This document shows positions 60,030 to 64,000 of a stretch of 64,000 nt of DNA, piece after piece. Both the position numbers and the translations under genes were made by a program. This DNA is from Veronia nyctiphanis (lineage in GTDB: Bacteria; Pseudomonadota; Gammaproteobacteria; Enterobacterales; Vibrionaceae): assembly GCF_004116385.1 (NCBI RefSeq), contig NZ_PEIB01000014.1:59613-123612 (forward strand), written 5' to 3'. The notes beneath the pieces were generated by a model that ran no database searches, was not told where the DNA came from, and saw nothing but the letters and a program-made list of their open reading frames with translations. Every line of letters begins with the position of its first letter. The stretch's first letter is position 1.

Positions 60030-62180
60030 TTAGTATATATATTCGCTTCTCTTGTATCTCGAACCCGTCATCCCGTAAAGATGATAACTGCGGTTAAGCA
60101 TTTGACCGCCATCTCTAGTCAAAGGTACCCAGCTGACAACAGTGCGATTTGTACTCGGATATGTGGTTAACACATCAAGAGGAACAGAAATATAAAACCC
60201 TTTGTTAAAGCTTCCCTCGCCGAATTCCTCTGCCGATAAGTTTGTCTTTGTTGCAAATGCACCCACCTTAACGCCACTTTCAAATTGGCGAGAAGCATCA
60301 ACGGTTACGCCTTTGTCCTCAGCAAGATATTTGCCCGCACTAACTTTTAGCTCGATATCTTCAAACCATGCCCATTCAGGCCGATAGTAGACAGATACAT
60401 GGCCAGTTAAGGTGCCAAGTTGTGTTTTGTATGTTCTTTTGTCCCTTTCATCAAAGATCGTCGGGCTGGAAAATAAGCCGAATTGGGATGATGGATCACG
60501 CTGCTTTACGTAATTAGCGTCAACACCCAACGCCCAGTTGCTATTGAGCGGACGAAACAGCACTTCGCCGCCTACACCAGCAAACATACTTTCGAGGTAT
60601 CCTGCATAGGCTTGAACAAAAACATCGTCACCCAGCTTCCCAAATTGCGTGAGTTGCAGATTGTTCATTCGTAATGGCTTATTTGAAAGGTATTGTCTTA
60701 CCAAGGTTCTTACGCGTTTCAGTTGGGTACTGTCGCCGGGCGCAATCGTATGGTTGAACTTATCGTAGTTGTTGAATACGTTTAAGTGAACAGAGCCGCT
60801 TATTTCAGTGGTGTTTGTTAGCATGTAAGCAGCGTTACCTGCAATTCCTAAGCTAAATAGGTAAAAATCTTCGGCACTACCAATACTTTGAGAAAGAGCT
60901 GGTGAGAGGCCGTAAGTGAAACGTTCATACGACTTTCCGACAAGAGATGAATCAGTAGGCTTTGTAAACGATGACATCTCCTTGTAGGCGTCACCAAAAC
61001 GCAGCCCAACCTGCTCTTGGTTCACTACCTGTTTTAATTTATCTCCATTCACGTTTATTGAGGTTACTGGCATACCCTTAACGCGCTCGGTGATAGTGAT
61101 CGATGAAGGTGTTTCATCACGGTTGAGCAAGGTTGCCGCAAGCCTTTCTCTGCCTACGTCAATGTTTCTATATTTACTTGGCGTACCAGCGACAGATATA
61201 TCACCCTCATCGTCGTATAGAGATACATTTCGATACCCTGAGAAGCGGGTCAGCTCCTCTTGAGTTTGTTTCCAACTTTTTACTGAGTCAGACGGTGCAT
61301 AAATTGGGTGGGGGTCATTGAACCAGACTTGGTGGACATCGTTGAAATTAGTATTGAGCGTGAAACCCAGCGTCCATGTGTTGCCGCGTTCAAAGTTTGC
61401 ACGAATGTTACCCCAGTCACTTAGTTCATAAATTACGCCAAGGTTTATATTACTTTGAGGTGCTTTTTCTAATGGCGCGAAATCGCCTTTGTAATCATTC
61501 GCGTCATATTCTAGTTTGAGTCTGATGGGCAAACCCGATGGCTTATATTCGAGGCCGCCAAAAGCTGAGACACAACCGGTAAAACCTCGTTCAACGTCTA
61601 ACTGCCCACCTTTCCCGCCATAAGATGATACCCGACCACACTCGTTATCAGACAGATGTTCATCACCACTGAGGTTTGCACTATTACCCATGTAACCCCA
61701 TGCAATACCAGCAGTGATGTCTACAGAACCAAAACGTTTCGTTGCTGCAATATACTCACCGTCGAACAAGCCAGTACCACCAAGATCTCTGAACCCAATA
61801 GAGGTTTCAGGTAGCCAATAACTCTCATCAAGTAACTTAAATTTTACGTCGATACCTTTGTCGGTGTACTTATTATCCCCTCCAAAGCTGACCGAGCTGC
61901 TATACCGACGGTTGGGCAATAAAGTGTATCTCAACGTTGTTTCAAGGCGATCAAACAGTTGAATTGACGCGTGGTAGTGCTCGTAATCCTGGTTGAAGGT
62001 GAGTCCAAATGAAAACGACCCGTCTTTTGCGCTGCGGCCTGTTGGCATTTGCATGAGGCCAACGCCACCAAAATCGGATTGCGAAGGCTCAAATTGCCCG
62101 CTGAAAGCCTCAAAAGAAACGGTAAACAGGGAGAGAGAGGCCACAAGCGATAGTAGGGAATTCCTTTTTAAACAAATCAT
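60030..62180 (-). CDS. yjbH: YjbH-family outer membrane exopolysaccharide protein
   Basis: 716-residue secreted protein with a signal peptide (about 1-28, ending FEAFSGQ) and a long beta-strand-rich body, as in YjbH/GfcD, thought to form an outer membrane pore for exopolysaccharide. Conserved N-terminal segment SDFGGVGLMQMPTGRSAKDG. It ends with an aromatic residue-rich strand, typical of outer membrane barrels. It overlaps yjbG by an ATGA junction. Last gene of yjb(E)FGH. Confidence 0.88.
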   Translation of the reverse strand: MICLKRNSLLSLVASLSLFTVSFEAFSGQFEPSQSDFGGVGLMQMPTGRSAKDGSFSFGLTFNQDYEHYHASIQLFDRLETTLRYTLLPNRRYSSSVSFGGDNKYTDKGIDVKFKLLDESYWLPETSIGFRDLGGTGLFDGEYIAATKRFGSVDITAGIAWGYMGNSANLSGDEHLSDNECGRVSSYGGKGGQLDVERGFTGCVSAFGGLEYKPSGLPIRLKLEYDANDYKGDFAPLEKAPQSNINLGVIYELSDWGNIRANFERGNTWTLGFTLNTNFNDVHQVWFNDPHPIYAPSDSVKSWKQTQEELTRFSGYRNVSLYDDEGDISVAGTPSKYRNIDVGRERLAATLLNRDETPSSITITERVKGMPVTSINVNGDKLKQVVNQEQVGLRFGDAYKEMSSFTKPTDSSLVGKSYERFTYGLSPALSQSIGSAEDFYLFSLGIAGNAAYMLTNTTEISGSVHLNVFNNYDKFNHTIAPGDSTQLKRVRTLVRQYLSNKPLRMNNLQLTQFGKLGDDVFVQAYAGYLESMFAGVGGEVLFRPLNSNWALGVDANYVKQRDPSSQFGLFSSPTIFDERDKRTYKTQLGTLTGHVSVYYRPEWAWFEDIELKVSAGKYLAEDKGVTVDASRQFESGVKVGAFATKTNLSAEEFGEGSFNKGFYISVPLDVLTTYPSTNRTVVSWVPLTRDGGQMLNRSYHLYGMTGSRYKRSEYIY

Positions 62181-63016
62181 TGCGCCAACCTGTTAGACAA
62201 TAATTCGACGATTTTTGAATTTACGTTGTTGTCGCCATCAGAGAATATCGAGTAGGGGAAGAAAACAGCACTACCGGGAACCAGTAAAACATCCTCCTTG
62301 TTCCAATAAGCAATACCAAATGTGCTGACTTGTCCACCAGGTGAAATAACCTTAGCGAAATCTCTGTCAGACAGATGACCAATAGGTTTCGAGGCATCCA
62401 CAATATCGTCCAGAGATTGCCCCGGTTGCCATGTGATTGTTCGTTTACCAGCAACTGGACCGAAAACCTGTATTTGTTGCGGTCTTGAAGGAAGATAAAG
62501 GAGGAAGTTACCTGTTAGAAGCGGGTTCTCGAGTGGCCCCAATCGTGCTTGATCAAAGTTAACTGTCAAAGGTACGCGTGATAGGAAGCTGCTTTTTTCC
62601 CACTGTGCGGCATCTTGCTCTAGCGCCAAAGTGTCGCTTTTTCTCTGTTCCTGCTTTGCCGCTTGGTATAACACGTTTTGAATTTCTTTGCGTTGTTCAT
62701 TCAATTTCGCGCTTTTAGATAAATCAAACAGCCCTGACGCGGGCCAAAAAACAAAGGAGGATTGATGAGGCAAAGAGCTGGTGGCTAATTGATCTTGAAC
62801 TTGAACGTATCCATCGGTGATAGCTTGTGAGAAGCGAGGTTGAGTCACATACCGGAGAAAGACGCTTTTTCCCTCTCGAATATCAGTGCCTGAAGCAATT
62901 TCATGCACCACTTGTACTGAGGTGGCAAATGCGTTATTCGAGAGCAGAGCTGAAAGGAGCACAAATAGTGAAGTAAGCGCTTTTCGAATTTCCAGAACAG
63001 ATAACATTGTTGGCAT
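62177..63016 (-). CDS. yjbG: YjbG/GfcC-family capsule biosynthesis protein
   Basis: 279-residue periplasmic protein with a signal peptide (about 10-31, ending NNAFATS). The GfcC fold is suggested by YLPSRPQQIQVFGPVAGKRT, the GQSLDDIVDAS motif and VLLVPGSAVFFPY at the end, a beta-grasp arrangement. It is coupled to yjbH. It starts 11 bases after yjbF. Confidence 0.87.
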   Translation of the reverse strand: MPTMLSVLEIRKALTSLFVLLSALLSNNAFATSVQVVHEIASGTDIREGKSVFLRYVTQPRFSQAITDGYVQVQDQLATSSLPHQSSFVFWPASGLFDLSKSAKLNEQRKEIQNVLYQAAKQEQRKSDTLALEQDAAQWEKSSFLSRVPLTVNFDQARLGPLENPLLTGNFLLYLPSRPQQIQVFGPVAGKRTITWQPGQSLDDIVDASKPIGHLSDRDFAKVISPGGQVSTFGIAYWNKEDVLLVPGSAVFFPYSIFSDGDNNVNSKIVELLSNRLAQ

Positions 63017-63027
63017 TTGGCTCTTCT

Positions 63028-63747
63028 CTACGACGAGGGCGAAAAAGGTTTTAAAACCACTAAAGAAAGAGAGGGCAAAAGAGGAGCAACACGCTGTTTG
63101 CTTTTCAGTACATTACCCGTGCTTGGGTTAAGCCAAAAATCGTTTTGATAGCTCACGTCGTAAGATGGCGCATTCACATACTCTGTAAAATGAACGGCGG
63201 ACACCTCTCGGCCATTCACATCAATACTCGTTACCCCTTGCCTTGTGAATGTCGAAACAAGTTTTACCCCAAAGTGGTTGCCAGGTTGCCAATCTATATG
63301 CCTTTGCCAAGTCAACGGGGTGCTATCTTTTAATAAGCCCAGTGCTATTGGGTCAGGCTCCGAGGCAAAGCTTGCCAGTAAGTTTCCTTCTATCAGACCA
63401 TCGGTTCTTATTAATCGCCCTGATTCAGTCACCAGCGTTTTCTTGTCTGCGGATAACCAACTTAGCGAATACAGGTCTTGCAAGGGTTGTGATTGTACGT
63501 TGGGGTCAGCAAAGCCAAGTACGACAAAAGAGCGATTACCCGTTTCTAATTGCGCGTACATGCTGGCATACGGAAGTGCCTCAATATCTTTTGTTTCAAC
63601 GGTAATGTCTTCTTGGCTGAGAACGGCGTCTTTAAACGTGTTTTTAAACAATTCAGCGTTCTGGCTACAGCCTGAAAGAAAGATAAAAAATAGAAAAAGT
63701 AACGGATAAGAACGCCAGTATCGAAAAATAAGGGGTAGAGTGTTCAT
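63028..63747 (-). CDS. yjbF: YjbF/GfcB-family lipoprotein
   Basis: 239-residue lipoprotein. ATG 63747 starts a signal MNTLPLIFRYWRSYPLLFLF with lipobox FLSGC (lipid-modified Cys27); the open frame extends far upstream but crosses the hairpin and the yjbE end. The mature part (ITVETKDIEALPYASMYAQL, SWLSADKKTLVTESGRLIRT) matches the YjbF/GfcB family. Part of the exopolysaccharide secretion operon. Confidence 0.88.
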   Translation of the reverse strand: MNTLPLIFRYWRSYPLLFLFFIFLSGCSQNAELFKNTFKDAVLSQEDITVETKDIEALPYASMYAQLETGNRSFVVLGFADPNVQSQPLQDLYSLSWLSADKKTLVTESGRLIRTDGLIEGNLLASFASEPDPIALGLLKDSTPLTWQRHIDWQPGNHFGVKLVSTFTRQGVTSIDVNGREVSAVHFTEYVNAPSYDVSYQNDFWLNPSTGNVLKSKQRVAPLLPSLSLVVLKPFSPSS

Positions 63748-63800
63748 ATCCAAAGCTCTAAGTTCGTGATGATAGATATCGAAAATAACGTAACAAAGAT

Positions 63801-63826
63801 AAAAAAGCCGGGACATCGCCCGGCTT
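63801..63826 (-). terminator. Terminator or attenuator between yjbE-like gene and yjbF
   Basis: On the minus strand AAGCCGGG-CGATGT-CCCGGCTTTTTT. It lies 16 bases after the yjbE-like stop and 53 before yjbF, so it probably lets much more yjbE than yjbFGH mRNA be made. Confidence 0.85.
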
Positions 63827-63841
63827 CGAAGCGACTTTCGA

Positions 63842-64000
63842 TTAATTGGTACCCGTAGTACCTGTTGTTCCAGTATCGCCTGACGCATCTTCAGCGATAG
63901 CAACGGCCGCAACTGCAACGGCACCTACCGCTACAGCAGCCACACTCACGCCACCAACAGCAGCACCGCCGCACCTGCGCCTGCAGCGGCACCCGCTGAC
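63842..64000 (-). CDS. YjbE-like small Ala/Gly-rich exported protein, C-terminal part (runs off the window), probably frameshifted
   Basis: About 53 codons up to TAA 63844-63842 are visible, encoding a Gly/Ala/Val-rich stretch ending EDASGDTGTTGTTGTN. YjbE of Escherichia coli is a small exported protein with a similar Ser/Gly/Thr-rich end and lies before yjbFGH. The first codons in the window read CRCRRRC, while the next frame gives SAGAAAGAGAA; a one-base loss near 63970 would explain this. The N-terminus lies outside. The family call rests on composition and position. Confidence 0.6.
   Translation of the reverse strand, partial: VSGCRCRRRCGGAAVGGVSVAAVAVGAVAVAAVAIAEDASGDTGTTGTTGTN

Overview
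The window is a stretch of chromosome from a marine gammaproteobacterium, most likely a member of the Vibrionaceae. The evidence is gene content and order: a complete Na+-translocating NADH:quinone reductase operon followed by apbE and nqrM, the run asd-hubP/fimV-truA-accD-folC-dedD-cvpA-purF, prmB-aroC opposite smrB, mnmC opposite fabB, and fadI-fadJ. The genus cannot be settled from the sequence alone. I saw no rRNA, tRNA, CRISPR array or intact mobile element.

Layout. 1-361: start of a gene (possibly FliK-like) divergent from the cytochrome c maturation operon. 396-7387: ccmABCDEFGHI. 7467-8231: mlaA. 8285-9608: a sigma factor and its probable membrane anti-sigma factor. 10051-13491: fadIJ (anaerobic-type beta-oxidation) behind a FadR site. 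13566-18907: M16 metalloprotease, sixA, a medium-chain dehydrogenase, smrB. 19054-21319: prmB and aroC. 21425-26946: ampG-like transporter, a phosphotransferase-fold kinase, ppiA, yajG, rlmG, bolA. 27433-34652: nqrABCDEF, apbE, nqrM. 34735-36422: TRIC-type channel, epmC, yfcL. 36469-41238: mnmC, fabB with a structured 3' region resembling the FarS small-RNA locus, pdxB. 41235-53380: asd to purF. 53449-55677: Yip1 protein and rssB. 55849-64000: surface polysaccharide genes (rfaH, O-antigen ligase, GT25, WecA-like transferase, yjbHGF and the end of a yjbE-like gene).

How the genes work together. Ccm proteins attach heme to cytochromes c. NqrA-F pump sodium and depend on ApbE (covalent FMN on NqrB and NqrC) and NqrM (maturation). 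FadI/FadJ degrade fatty acids while FabB and AccD build them; a FadR-like site before fadI, a weaker one before fabB and the structured fabB 3' region suggest the FadR/FarS switch described in Vibrio cholerae. RfaH, the ligase, GT25, WecA and Yjb proteins point to lipopolysaccharide and exopolysaccharide production.

Data quality. At least fifteen, probably sixteen, single-base deletions interrupt otherwise intact, full-length conserved genes (ccmC, ccmF x3, fadI, fadJ, M16 protease x2, dehydrogenase, prmB, ampG, hubP x2, cvpA, rfaH, probably yjbE). All are losses, none are insertions, and most remove a G or C from a short G or C run, often in a GCCAT/ATGGC context. This looks like unpolished sequence rather than gene decay. 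I give full reconstructed spans for these genes. I found no convincing new multi-gene system; the most interesting items are the fabB 3' structured RNA region, the sigma/anti-sigma pair with dyads upstream, the repeat structure of HubP, and several strong unexplained palindromes.
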